Origin: Varroa destructor | Taxonomy: Eukaryota; Arthropoda; Arachnida; Mesostigmata; Varroidae | Reading direction: 5' to 3' | NCBI RefSeq assembly: GCF_002443255.2 | Contig: NW_019211456.1 | Span: forward strand, 21,941,061-22,005,060 | DNA length: 64,000 bases | Shown: piece after piece, positions 22,701 to 33,496 of the stretch | Position numbering within the stretch: position 1 is the first letter of the stretch | Layout: each line of letters starts with the position of its first letter | The notes under the pieces: model-generated | The model's database searches: none | What the model was told of the DNA's origin: nothing | Seen by the model: the letters and a program-made list of their open reading frames with translations, nothing else | Position numbers and translations under genes: made by a program

Positions 22701-25700
22701 CAAAATCTTAAATGCAATCGAATAGGATAACCATAGAGGTATGGATTCTGCAATCAAACTATAGTTTGTGTTGAAGTGTAACGCTACTTATTTTTTTTTC
22801 GTTGGTAACACCTATCCAACTACGAAGCCCGCTCTTGAAATGGTCGTTGAGCCTTTTTACTTACATTTTAAGAGGATTAAAAAAATTTGCTATGTCTATG
22901 TAAAAGGCGAGGACCTATCAATCTATAGATCAGCCCACATGTGCTTATACCCGAAAAGAGTACTTCAGCATAAAAAGGGCCAAAAACTGATATATATGTA
23001 TATATATCGTAACTATTTGGTTACTGTGACTTTAGGATGAAAATGTTTTATATAGAGATCTATATAGGCGTGTATTTTTGTACCAAACCAAAGCTCTATA
23101 TAAATTAAATTATTACTAATTAATTAAAATTGAATTAAAATATAGTTTACGTTCCTATACCTAAATTTTAGTTCTAAAGTAAAGGTTTAATATGGTGTTT
23201 TGTATAGCGGGTTGTTTATTGCATCAGTCAATAAATCGACGAAGCAAGCAAAAGATATTATCTACAGTGTTATTAGTAGTAACAAATTACGCCTGGCACA
23301 GGGCAACAGGATGTTGTTATTAAAAATGTACACCTGTGGACGTATCGGTGAACTATCAAGTAGTATATAGAGCAAAGATATAAACTTGCAATCGTGCTAT
23401 AGTTTATGTTGCACCAGATGTAACGTGAATGAGATTCGCTCGTATTACGACACTGACGAAACATTTGCAAAAGGGTAACGGGTTAGGCGAGGCAGCTTAA
23501 TTACAACGGAATGGTTGTTAGTATGTTTTGTACCCTGAGCTAGGTTGGGGGCAACATCAATTAATCAGATTGGTTAAATTAACGGCAAAGCAGGAGCTGG
23601 GCCAAGCCTGCAGGTTCGTCTATTTATTATCCTTATGTTATGTTACTTGCTAAAGAGTTTAGAAAGAAGTGTCTCCAACCTCTAAACGCAGCCCTATTAG
23701 AATTACTTTTTTTTATAGAGAGCTAGAAATGCATCACGGGAAGCGCAGCAATGGATTTGGACCAAATTGAACGAATATTTCTGCCACCAAGGGAAGAAGC
23801 TTGCTTCTCTTTGTAGAGCGTAATGTCAATGTACTTGGGCTTCTCATTTTTCACGGTGTCTCATCTTTTCTTTTTATCATTGTTTTCAAAACGATGATTT
23901 AGAAACACCAAGTTAGCAACTAGAATCATCCGCGTTGATATATCATCAAATGCACAAATGTATGATCCTGTGAAAGTTGTATGTGAACGAGTGTGCTCAA
24001 CGTGCGCTGCATGAAGAGTTGCATTTAAAGTATGCCCTGCAAAAGCTATCAGGGAATAGCGCCACTATTTGATGTTATTTGTGTTTCAGATGCAATTAGT
24101 TTTTTATTTCTACAGATGTGAAATAGTATGCTTAAAAACAAAACAGGCCCGGGGCGAAGCCCGCTAGTGGTGCTCTATTACACACACTATTTTTCTTTTC
24201 TCGACATTCACAGTAATGAATTAAAGCGTCGTAGTTACTCAACTTCAGTGCATTATTGAAAGTAATGTATTGAAGCTGATTCGTTAAGTGAGGTGTAAAA
24301 TCATTTCTTGTTTGCATAGAACGTGGAAAAAGAAAAGCGTGAGCTTATAAAATAGGGCTCTTCATTTTTGGACAGTCCGTTCATAATACCTTAATTCAAA
24401 GTGATCCACAACTTTCCGAGAAGGGGAAGTTGTCGGTTTTCTTGTGATGAATGATGTTGAAACTGGTAATATAATAGTGTCAAAACGATATAATAGTTTG
24501 TTTTTCGAATTACAGGAACAAGTTCAAGCGCTGGATATGCTCCGGCAGTTGCAGTCGCTCCCCATTACTCTCGAAATTCTCACGGTAGGTAAAAACTACG
24601 ATTCATGTGGCTGTAATTTATTTTTCATACCATATAATGATTACCTTAAAGCGAGGGATTTTCTATGATGTGCGACGTATCTGTGTTTGCTCTATAAAGT
24701 AATAAATACCACTCTCCGTCTGATGTAATAAACCTGATGATAGCTCCGGACATGAAATCTAGAACCAATTATTCAAATACTTCCCTTTAAACGCCTCAAC
24801 AGGATTAACCTGCACTAAGTTAATGAACTACTGCGTATACGTTTTGCTTTTTTCTCAGAAAACACGGATCGGTATGGCTGTCAACGCGCTTCGAAAAAGT
24901 AGCAATGACGACGATGTTATATCGCTTGCAAAGACTCTTATAAAAAACTGGAAAAAGCTACTCGGAAGTAAGTATGCTAACCACATTTGTACTAGTCTAT
25001 GGAGCCTCTACTTATTACGAAGTGCGCAAATTATTTGTTTTTCATTTCATAGATTCGGCGAATGTTTTATTTATTTGCAATGCATCTACTTGTTAATTAA
25101 CTACCAATGCAACTTTAGCTTATGCAGTTTATTCAATTTAAGACATTCGTTCACAGCACAACTTTGGTAGACGTTGTTGTATAATTCAGGCTATGGAGTT
25201 TCTATAATTTATACAATAATCATGTAGTAAAATTTAGTATCAAATACTGTGGAGAAATTGTTCAAACTGTTGAGTAATTACCAATTCAAAACGACCTTTT
25301 CAATACTTATACGCGGTTTACGTGGTGGCAGGTACACCATCAAGGAATGACGAACCTTCCAGCGGTACCGGCAATAATCGAGGCAGTGGGGATGCATCGT
25401 CTAAGAACAAAAACAAAAACCAGTCACAAGATGGGCAACAAAATAATCAGACTAAGGCACCTCCGAGCGCTCAGAATCCACCCCGGCAAACGAGTTTTCC
25501 TGCTGCTGCTAATACAACAGACGCAGTTCGTCTCAAATGTCGAGAACTGCTTTCTGCTGCGCTAAAGGTATTTAAATCCTATTCTTCATAAGCGTCCGTT
25601 TGTGTTTATTTTTCTGAAAAGCGCGCCTCAAAACCTTGAACCGCAAGGATATTGCATATATATTATAGTCACAGTGTAGGATATATATATATGTATTACA

Positions 25701-26411
25701 ATAATCCTGTTAGCAAGGTTTGCCTTACAAAATTGCAGGGCTCTGGCCTGCCAGAAGGTTGCGACGAAGTCGATCCTGATGACCTGGCTCGTCACATTGA
25801 AAGCTCCTGCTACGATGAGTTTAATAACACTGACATGAAGTATAAAAATCGTATTCGCAGTCGTGTTGCCAATCTCAAGGATCCGAAAAACCCTAATTTA
25901 AGGTACGCTTAATGAACTTCTGTTTTTCCGATTAGTAAGAAAAAAGTGACCTAAATCGAAGCTGTGCAAGTTTTTTTTTTAAATCTGCTTCTGAAATAGA
26001 ATTTTTGAACATTTCTTCCTCTCTTATTTTAGCCAACATGCTTTGTTACAAGTATAAGTGCACGCGCTCTCTGATATAATACATTTTTATTTGACTTTCA
26101 TATTTTATATTATTTGCTGATTCAGGTTGGCTGTTTTGATCGGGCAGATTAGTCCCGACCGCCTCGCTAAGATGTCAGCCGAAGAGATGGCATCGGACGA
26201 GTTAAAACAGTTACGACAGAAGTTAACCAAAGAGGCCATTGATGACCATCAGATGGCTGTCACCGGTGGAACGAAGACAGATTTGCTGAAGTGTGGCAAA
26301 TGCAGAAAGTCGAACTGTACATACAACCAAGTGCAGACACGAAGCGCTGATGAACCAATGACCACGTTCGTGTTCTGTAACGAGTGTGGGCATAGGTGGA
26401 AGTTCTGTTGA
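19755..26411 (+). CDS. TCEA1: Transcription elongation factor TFIIS (S-II), complete
   Basis: TFIIS rescues arrested RNA polymerase II by stimulating cleavage of the nascent RNA in the nucleus. Exons: 19755-19823, 24516-24584, 24859-24967, 25332-25567, 25739-25902, 26126-26411; all phases match and the product is 310 residues, normal for the family. The start is ATG at 19755 ([18 protein letters not shown]), the typical TFIIS N-terminus. Residues 1-82 form the helical LW/TFIIN domain ([18 protein letters not shown]). A Ser/Asn/Gln-rich linker follows (about 83-135). The central polymerase-binding domain includes [20 protein letters not shown]. The C-terminal zinc ribbon has CGKC and [11 protein letters not shown] and the catalytic acidic pair in [12 protein letters not shown]. 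It could be any TCEA paralogue; arthropods usually have one. Confidence 0.97.
20192..20416 (+). CDS. Unrecognised GC-rich ORF of 74 residues, exon-like, inside TFIIS intron 1
   Basis: I do not recognise this product. The ORF runs from an ATG at 20192 to a stop at 20416 and is GC-richer than the intron around it. The middle ([20 protein letters not shown], then [19 protein letters not shown]) has balanced composition unlike chance AT-rich ORFs. It is also bounded by an acceptor-like gggttcag at about 20,270 and a donor-like gtacgg after GAGATGAG, so it may be a cassette exon. A second ORF ([20 protein letters not shown]) starts at about 20,430. It could be a small nested gene, an alternative exon or chance. 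Confidence 0.3.
   Translation: MLGAANVYPLWVNIKKILKSVFLRVQKHLAPFHDFLLRSIEGCPCADYVREEYLAPDRIGLRRLAKKFAGDEVR
21202..21459 (-). CDS. Unrecognised 85-residue ORF, minus strand, in TFIIS intron 1
   Basis: I recognise no family. The ORF starts at 21459 ([20 protein letters not shown]), has a basic central part ([20 protein letters not shown]) and ends LFLWKWE. A perfect palindrome containing TTTGGCGCCAAA lies about 30-50 bases upstream of its start, which is why it is listed. It may be chance. Confidence 0.2.
   Translation of the reverse strand: MAFERNIYLGYLQSFLSKSYVMPPLPLCTETPPTSAQMGKMSRHRGPAKKLIKNYHLDGQTQMSFLAGCLHHTQRGARLFLWKWE
21489..21508. promoter_or_regulatory. 20-bp perfect palindrome with E2F-like core
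   Basis: ATAATTTGGC is followed by its exact reverse complement. The centre TTTGGCGCCAAA fits two overlapping inverted E2F half-sites (TTTSGCGC). Another tggcgcca lies about 25 bases upstream. Function is inferred. Confidence 0.35.
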
Positions 26412-28277
26412 ACGCAGAAGGCACCGTACGACATAGAAAAAAATTAATACATGGGACACTTCGCGGCGTTAACGAAGGGATGAGTCCGCTGAACGGTCGT
26501 ATCGTACGGTACTGTATTTGTCTCATTCACCAGGCAGTAGTTGCTGGAAAGCTATGGCGGAAGATTATAGTAGGATGATATTTTGGTGCGTTTCAGATCA
26601 TACGATGAAGATGTGTTGATTAGTGTTGGCATGCCAATACCAGAGCAGCGTGAAAGGGAAATGTCATCCTTGATATTTTGAAACATTTACGAGTAGTTGG
26701 GCGTTGATAAGAAGTGGTTTAAATAGCGTAAAAACTAGGAATAACCGAGGTATTTAATAGCATGCAGCAAAGAACGTCTACCACGGTAAAAGTTTGCTTT
26801 GGCAACAATTGCTTGGACGGAAATTGTTGGAATTAACGCAAGGTAGTACCAGTAGTAGTAGTAGTGACCATGGCTTACTATTATCGCATTTACATTCGTT
26901 AGCTTTACCACTATTAACCTTATGTTCTCTTGGTGTAACAGAAACTTGCCACAGTAGCCTACCATTAAGAAGTTTCAATAAGAAATTGAGCTATATTTAG
27001 AAATGTGTTTATGGCTACAGAGTGTAATGCTGTATGTTAACACCATAATAGATCGAATACTGGTAAATTATGGCGCTTACAACAATTAATGCAATATAGA
27101 AATTTCGACAGAAAGAGCTGTACAGGACGTGATCGTTTTTCTTTCTAAAAAACGTTCCGTTATTCGAGCACAGCCATCGATGATGTGCCTTCGTTGTCTG
27201 AAATGAAACAAAATAATTGTATTCGATCTGAGCTGTTCGTTTTAGTAACGATTTACTGTGATCGGGTCTTAAGGGTCTCGTAAACGCCTTGGGTTTGCGG
27301 TACAGATATGCTACTACAATATTTTTTGTTTTATTTTTGTTTCTTTAGGATTTAAGGAATTGCACAATTGGAAGTATGAAAAAAAAACAAAGGCATAAGA
27401 AAAAGTGAAGCGCGATAAGACCGCTTACAAAATGTAATTTGGACTGACGTAACGCAGATTGAAGTAACTATGGGAGACTGGTGTTATTGAATGCAGCTTG
27501 AGTAAAGGATCACGGTGATTGGTATGGACGATGAGAGTAACTGAAAACTACACAGAAGGTGGACCAGCATCTAGGTTTTGACCAAGTTTTGAAAAATTAG
27601 TGATACCTTGGTGTTGGCATCTTCATTCGAGGTACAAACGAGCATTATCAGAAAGTAAGAGAATAGACGGGCATAAGTAAGACTCAATAACTTGGTGGCT
27701 AGCCACCAGGGGGAAGCAACATCACACATTTGTATATATAATCAGCTCTTCTTCATAATATTATTAAGATTAGAAGTTACTTAGTTCTTTAGAAGTAACG
27801 AATAGAAAATGAGCACAAAACGAGATAACCGGCATGGTATGATATCATCCAAAATGTGAAATGGCGAAAAATAAAAACTATGTGGCGATACAATATTTTG
27901 AGGTTTTATCATTCTTTGTCATTTATGAGGATCGCACACGCCTATCGTGTCACTTTTAGGGTTGGCTAAGTTTGAAGTTACAACCACGGTTTTCCTCCTC
28001 GTGAATTTTATGAGAATTGTCTTGTTTTACGATTATTAAGTTCAATGTCCGCCACGTAGCTCTTAGGGGTTATTAATGTCTGCTGCAGGTTGAATCGGCT
28101 CTCACGAGGTCGTCAGCATGCAAAAACAATTCCCCGAAGGAATGCAATGCTTGATGTGCGGGGGCAAGTGATTGATCATAAGCAAGAAGGGCAGAGGATT
28201 TAGATTGTTTTTTCTGGGCAAATCCGGTTGTCTGCACTACCCCGTTCCTCTAGACTGACATATCGTCAATGACTACC

Positions 28278-28550
28278 TACTTTGTCGGCAGTAAGCCTAA
28301 CATCAGTGCTAACACGTGGAGCAACACCTTTGGCCTACCAGCTTTGTTAGCGCTATTCCTCTGTGAAGACTCAAATGCAACCTTAAATTCGATTAAAATA
28401 GCGTAAAGAAAATGTCTTCAGCACTTTAAATATTCTCCAGTATCTTCGATTGGTATCCTGAGGCTGCCATCGTGGACCCACCGGGATAAATAACGGTCTA
28501 GGTAGAAGGTTAGGCATTTTTCGAGAGTGCTTTAGAGGAGTCCGTTAATG
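28278..28550 (-). mobile_element. Decayed Ty3/gypsy-like reverse transcriptase fragment
   Basis: On the minus strand, several frames together show the order expected around the reverse-transcriptase active site. LTFYLD lies at about 28,490-28,510, where the catalytic YxDD would be (here the second Asp reads Arg). KVLKTFSLR follows at about 28,405-28,432, then VSTDVRLTADKV at about 28,280-28,316. The spacings (about 24 and 39 codons) fit Ty3/gypsy elements, but stops and frameshifts interrupt every frame, so it is inactive. Boundaries and terminal repeats were not found; weaker traces may extend to 29.5 kb. The call rests on motif order, not a search. Confidence 0.35.
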
Positions 28551-29841
28551 CAGTTCTTTTTTGTACAATCCCTACCCAAGACTTCAGATCAGGTTTTCCT
28601 TGCCTTTGAGGGTGACAATTATCATCCGTTCCCCCTAAGTTCCTAAGATTTTTCCTGTCTCCGGTTATGAACTGAACATATTTGTTTAACCGGGTGTAAA
28701 CGCCTTGGCGTCTTTGATATGCTCATTGAAAATCCCATCGGCTATATAGTTAGTAAATTCACCTGCAGAGTTATCCTGGCCGGAATTGTATTACCCGAAC
28801 TTAAGATATTGCGGCAGTGCGCTTGGAGTTTTTCTAAGTTGACAGGACAAGGGGTCACACAGCTTTGGAATTTGGAAGCCATACTCGTGGATACAAGACA
28901 GCTTTTTCCAGAAATTTCATTTTGCGCTTTGTTTCTTATGTTTTCCATTTTTAAGGAAGTTGCTTTATTACCACTTGATCGTGGTTAGAGGCATGAGTAA
29001 AGTCTGTGCCGTTCTCTAGCTCGAAATGAGATATATCTTACCATCGAGCATTCTATATTCAATCAAGGCCTGGCGTATGAAAACCGTTTAAGGGAAATGT
29101 ACTCAATTTTGTGATTAAAAGTTTGTAGCACGTAACGACCTCCAGGCCTTTCCTGTAAGGAAAAATAGGGGTGGGCGCTCTTTAAGGTGTAATGGTATCT
29201 AACTTTCTGCTTTCAACTTGTCGCTTGCGGAATGGTAAGTTTTCTTTAGGTTATTAGTTACTTCAATCCCAGCCGGTTCTTAAGAGGTTTTCGCTTGCCT
29301 GCATGTTTTCCTTGTTAATGTCTGTGGCCAGTAAGTCAGTTAGGGAGGCTCCGATTGGGCCGACAAGAGTTGTTATTTTAGGGTGAGTCCGCAAACCGAA
29401 ATTCCCTTGACCCCATAAAACGCAATCGTTCGGGTTTACTCTTGTTGATCAATCCTAACGTTTGAGTATAGTTGGCTTTCCCTTTATTCCACATTGACAA
29501 CATTCATCCATACATCCGTCGTAGCCTGCATGACAGGTTAGACCGCTGGGCTACGTGCCTTCATTAAAAAAAATTTTTTTCGCTCGAAGCTTTTTCGAAG
29601 TTTTGGGTTAAGTTTGTTTCCGGGGCCTGTCAGGATGACGGAGACAAGAAGGCCTGGAAACACGAAACTGTTTATTGGCAGGTGGACAAGAATATGTTTC
29701 CGTAGTTGTCAGAGAATCCTTGTCTCCTATAATAGGCACTGTTTCCGTTGCTTGTTGTGTTTCGTGTCTTACGTGTTCGGTCTATGCGAAGGTTGACATT
29801 AATTTGGACTCTACTTAAGATACATTGTTTCTATCTCTGAG

Positions 29842-30219
29842 TTGGCAAGTAGTTTGCCGACTTCACTTCAGTTATTTATCATGGCACGCAAAGCTTTGGC
29901 AAATAATGCTGCTCTAATGGTCGACAAATACATTCCAGTGAAAATCGAAACCGCTTCTGTAGCATTCAATGTGAAGTTCTTGTCGAGTACAAAACTGTAC
30001 TCAAACTGTATAAGATATATGAAGACGTCTTCAGAGATCTCTTCAGAGAGTACAATTATTCTAGCACGGCGGCGGAAACTCCTTGGGAAGCGGACGTATG
30101 ATAGATTAGACACTATTAAAATAGAGACATTAATTATGGAGTTGCTTCGTAGTACAGTGGAAATGATCGAAACCTCTAGCAACTCTAAAGTTTTCAGAAG
30201 ATACTGTGCGGAAAATTAG
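29842..30219 (+). CDS. Unrecognised 125-residue ORF
   Basis: No family recognised. The ORF begins MASSLPTSLQLFIMARKALA and is Ser/Lys/Ile-rich with a basic patch (LARRRKLLGKRTYDRLDTIK). The opposite strand is also open for 104 codons here, so coding is not established. No splice or promoter context supports it. It could belong to the decayed retroelement nearby. Confidence 0.15.
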   Translation: MASSLPTSLQLFIMARKALANNAALMVDKYIPVKIETASVAFNVKFLSSTKLYSNCIRYMKTSSEISSESTIILARRRKLLGKRTYDRLDTIKIETLIMELLRSTVEMIETSSNSKVFRRYCAEN

Positions 30220-33200
30220 CCAAGATTAAAATCAGAAATTTAGCAGGAAAGAGATTGCAAAATTAGTAGGTCTACTGAAGATGACAAACTAGTTCTTATT
30301 AGTGTTGAAACACTAATAATAATTTGTGCTCCTTTATTCCTCGTAGGGTAAGGTCGGTTTCTGGACAGTGTGTCGCTCGTAACAAGCTGAGACATCAGTA
30401 TTTCCCTATTCGAAGATTACAAACTTTCGTTGCGAGCGTCTTTTGAAATTTTCATGACAATAATGTTCAAGTTACCATTGTTAGCAGATATATATTCCAC
30501 TTCCAACCTACTATTACTTTTAAAAAAGCGCTTGTGTGTAAAGCCTTTTTGCAAAGGTAACTACCATAATAATTTGCGTGGTGTGCCAAACTTGAAGGTT
30601 GCATGATCGGGTGACTGTCAGATAAGTACCGATATCAACATATCAGATGCATTATTAAAAGGATATTTCAAGATGACATCGTTTGCCGTGAACGACACTT
30701 CTGAACGAGGTTTTACTCTTGGGCGCAAGTTGGTGCGTTGGAGACGACTAACACCCCGCCCGCTAACATGGTGACTTTGTTTACGTAGACAGTGGCCAAT
30801 GCGCGCGACTCCACCTATGGCATGCCACCTTAAGTGGCAGTGCCGCCTATACTTATAAACAAATAGATCCTTTTTTTGGAAAGAGTCCTGCGGAAAGAAA
30901 AACCGATATAGGTACTGCAACAACCGTTTTAAAACGAGCTGCGAATCCTGTGCTACAATATTAAAAGCAGCATTTATGGTCGGTAGTAAACAAGAGCAAA
31001 AGCATTATTCTAGGCTCTTATTCTTAAGTAGGTGAATTCTACCACAAAGGCGCATGTTGACTTCGTCAAAAATTCAGTACTGCATTTTACACATTTTAAA
31101 AATGCTATCCCAAAGCATCAATGCATTGTAGCACACAGCGTAAATACAAGACAGCTACATGTTAGCAAATCGATGACGGAACAACTTAGAGCAAAATATT
31201 TGCCCGAAGTGATTTTGTTCTATCGGGAAGATTCAAAGGCCACTATATAATTATCACGCTTCTAAAAGTGAACGAGATTTCAGACGGCCTTCTATTGTGG
31301 TGAATCTCAACACTTCGCCGGATGGTAGATGAATGGGATCCGTTAGCATTCATGTAGGGCAAATGCTTACACAGTTAGCTTTAGTTAGGATCAGTATAAA
31401 TCAAAGATTTTTCTGTGCTTTGCATTTGCTCAAACTAACTCCCGGTACAGTAGGCGCTATTATATACGCAAAATTGATTTAGTTTCAATTAGCTCAAAGC
31501 AGGAGCATCTATCAGCGACGTATGAGATTGCAAAATCGAAGGAAAAGCTGGGATAATATATGATAGTTCGCAAAATCGCACGTTGGCATATTTCAATAAT
31601 TCAATAGTAGTAAAGTACTGTTATTAAATATTCTGCATATGACCGGCGTCGCCAATCGTTAGACGTCGTTTCTCACAACAGTGGTGGCTAAAATAGTTAA
31701 TCATGATGCAAAAAATGTATAACTATATTGTGGTATAGTACATATTTTTGCATGGACAGAGCTTGGTGCTCATAGATTAATGCATCGTTTCCTGAACTTA
31801 ATTTAGTTTTAACTAATATGTTTGTGCGTACCAAGTTGCCCTCAATTAATCGCGTCCATGAACAGGACAAAACCTTAAACAAGATAGATAATATTTTTTT
31901 TTGCTAGTGTCAGTACGTGTTTATGCAAATAATATGAGGCACGCAAGCTACCATTCTCACTTTCAGAATTTTTTAGGGTACATTTCTTACTTAGCGTACT
32001 GGGTTAGAAAAACCTCTTATGTCGCTAGGGTTTATACGATTACAAACAACTGAAGATAAAAAGAAAGATGCTAAATATTTTAGTGCATCTAGTAAGTCCA
32101 ATTGGTTGCCTTTTTCCTCATTCGCTTCTTGTAATGAGCGTAGAGGTAAGCAACGAAACTAAATAGAATAGGGGGGGGAAGCGGTTTGAACTTTTGAACT
32201 GCACATTGCGAACTTCTGGGATCCACTTGGAGTCTCCTTTCATTAAGATTATAATATTTAAAAAGGATTGGTTCTAGAAGTTGTTTTTGCTATCACGTGC
32301 CCTCTATAGCACGATATGTGCTTTGAAACTGTCTTTGTACACGAGTTTGTCACTTATTTGTTTACTATTATCAGGAGACTGCGTCACTTTTTAGACAGCT
32401 CCGTTGGTCGACGTTCCTAACTGGTTGTCTAGAGATCGTTTCTTAACAACTAAAGCTTTCTCTCTAATAAGAAGCGCTCTACAATCATCCTATACCAGAG
32501 CCGATCATTTATTAACTGCAGATGATAATTGCTTTTGTGTGATCTTGTATTAGCGACGCTGGTATACTATTGTCTTAAAAGTTGCACTGCTCAACTGCAC
32601 TATTGAACACGTTTTACGTCGTTGCAAGTACACCACACAAGTTCCTTCATCTTGCAAGTTAAGCGACACGGAACAATAGCACGATTGGACCTACAGCACT
32701 TTACAATATAGATACACAGACGAGATATATCTTAATCTCAAAAAATTTATTCAACACGTGACTTACACAAATTAAAATTTTTAGCTTCACCAAAAACAAA
32801 TAGCTATAGATAAGTTCAAGCTCAGCGGTACAGTTTCAATGAGATTCACGTCTTTCTCTGGCATGAAGCTGAAAACTTTCAGAGCCCATACAACCGCGAG
32901 CGGTTTAGTTCGTATGCAATAGTAAAGCGTAACCACGTTTGTCCTAACTACACATGGTTACGCTTTGCGTTGATATAAGTCGCTCCGATACTTCACACTA
33001 CAGCCATATTTCTGGATAATTATCTTTATACAACAAATTTTTAATACAAAACTACAAAGATTTATTCATATAAATTATGTACATCTTATCACCGAAGATA
33101 GTCACTGCATCGGTTTTTGTAGCATTTAAACATGTGTATCAAACATACAGACATTTTACTTCGGTCAAAGTAAGAAGTGTTACAACAACATGCTTTATTT

Positions 33201-33496
33201 GTTTAGATAAATATAATACTGTTGACACGCGTTTATACTGTTTTTCTCATATACTCATTTCCAATAAGCAAATAGCCGTAATATATTCAACAAGTAAGGC
33301 GCATCGATCCTATAACAATGAAATACAATTTTTAATGAGGCCAACATTTTATTGTAAAACACAGTTTCATTTAACTAAAGCTATAAACATTTAATTTGTC
33401 GAGACCATCGATTTCACGAAACCTACTCAGGGTTGCGCAATCATAGATTATGGATTGTGTCATTGAATTTTCCTTTTCTATCTCCCATTCAGAGCA

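Larger units (their letters stand above)
19824..24515 (+). other. TFIIS intron 1 (4.7 kb)
   Basis: This long intron separates the 23-codon first exon from the rest of TFIIS. Most is AT-rich and featureless. The exceptions are a GC-rich open segment at 20,192-20,416, a palindrome at 21,489-21,508 next to a minus-strand ORF, and a duplicated tttcatagaatatc near 21,613 and 21,647. The stretch 22,000-24,100 has no recognisable feature. Confidence 0.7.
26412..33496. other. 7-kb gene-poor region between convergent TFIIS and the zinc-finger gene
   Basis: It holds the TFIIS 3' UTR at its left, the 3' UTR of the minus-strand zinc-finger gene at its right (minus-strand AATAAA-type signals near 33,060 and 33,190), and a decayed reverse-transcriptase remnant at about 28.3-28.6 kb. 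A 125-residue ORF of unknown nature is at 29,842-30,219. A short GC-rich island lies at about 30,690-30,850. From 26.5 to 28.2 kb and from 31.3 to 33.0 kb I see nothing recognisable. Confidence 0.7.

Noticed and set aside
33077..33394. 105-residue plus-strand ORF
   Set aside because: AT-rich, lies in the probable 3' UTR of the minus-strand zinc-finger gene and resembles no family.
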